7,758 nucleotides of DNA from Spirochaeta_B sp964398645 (lineage in GTDB: Bacteria > Spirochaetota > Spirochaetia > DSM-27196 > DSM-8902), in contig CAYNNU010000109.1 in the NCBI GenBank assembly GCA_964398645.1, positions 1 to 7,758 on the forward strand. Direction: 5' to 3'. The notes beneath the pieces are model-generated. The model made no database searches. It was not told the DNA's origin and saw only the letters and a program-made list of their open reading frames with translations. This document shows, one piece after another, positions 7,678 through 7,758 of this stretch (position 1 is the first letter of the stretch; each line of letters opens with the position of its first letter). The translations under genes were made by a program, and so were the position numbers.

Positions 7678-7758
7678 CCCAGTGAGGGTCCCCCGCCGAC
7701 CGTCCGGGCGATCAACAGGGTGCCTAATCCCCCGCGCGCTTCGGGCTTGCCGCCCTGC

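Larger units (their letters stand above)
7575..7758. other. Non-coding upstream region, AT-rich leader joined to a GC-rich segment
   Basis: No gene is supported here. The part next to the A2M start (about 7588-7650) is AT-rich. From about 7655 to the edge the sequence turns very GC-rich: 72 of the 98 bases at 7661-7758 are G or C. That segment holds short inverted repeats: GTAGC/GCTAC (7652-7674), GGTC/GACC (7688-7702) and GGGC/GCCC (7743-7746 with 7752-7755). It may be the end of a neighbouring transcription unit, a structured RNA, or a dispersed intergenic repeat; it continues past the window, so it cannot be identified. Confidence 0.5.

Noticed and set aside
7655..7758. GC-rich right edge as a group II intron, retron or CRISPR fragment.
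   Set aside because: No domain V-like motif, no reverse transcriptase coding sequence and no regularly spaced repeats are visible; the fragment is too short to support any of these.

Overview
The window holds two genes of one operon, both read on the minus strand, plus a short upstream region at the right edge. It comes from a diderm (Gram-negative-type) bacterium: the first gene encodes a lipoprotein of the bacterial alpha-2-macroglobulin (A2M) family, and the second encodes a penicillin-binding protein of the PBP1C type. This is the pairing known from E. coli as yfhM-pbpC. Phylum cannot be fixed from the sequence. The A2M gene is of moderate to low GC in the lines I counted (38-43%), while the middle of pbpC is richer (57-60%).

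Layout, in the direction of transcription (right to left). Positions 7758-7575 are non-coding: a very GC-rich segment (72 of the 98 bases at 7661-7758 are G or C) with several short inverted repeats, then an AT-rich leader with a possible extended -10 promoter and a strong ribosome binding site. Positions 7574-1635 encode a 1979-residue lipoprotein with the A2M architecture: lipobox, several N-terminal Ig-like/macroglobulin domains, a Gly-rich candidate bait region, the A2M domain, a thioester-domain-like helical region and a C-terminal domain. Positions 1648 to beyond 1 encode PbpC. It starts at GTG, overlaps the A2M stop codon by 14 bases, and runs off the left edge before the KTG motif of its transpeptidase domain. 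The pbpC reading frame is open over the full 549 codons visible.

Working model: PbpC repairs or builds peptidoglycan on the periplasmic side of the inner membrane, and the A2M lipoprotein acts as a periplasmic protease trap that protects a cell whose outer membrane has been breached. This is established thinking for the family and is not shown by this sequence. The main surprise is that the A2M protein has lost the Cys-x-Glu-Gln thioester motif (the matching stretch reads PYILFGDQ), although it keeps the lipobox and the pbpC linkage that usually go with thioester-bearing members. No phage, transposon, CRISPR, tRNA or rRNA is recognisable, and no plus-strand gene is supported.
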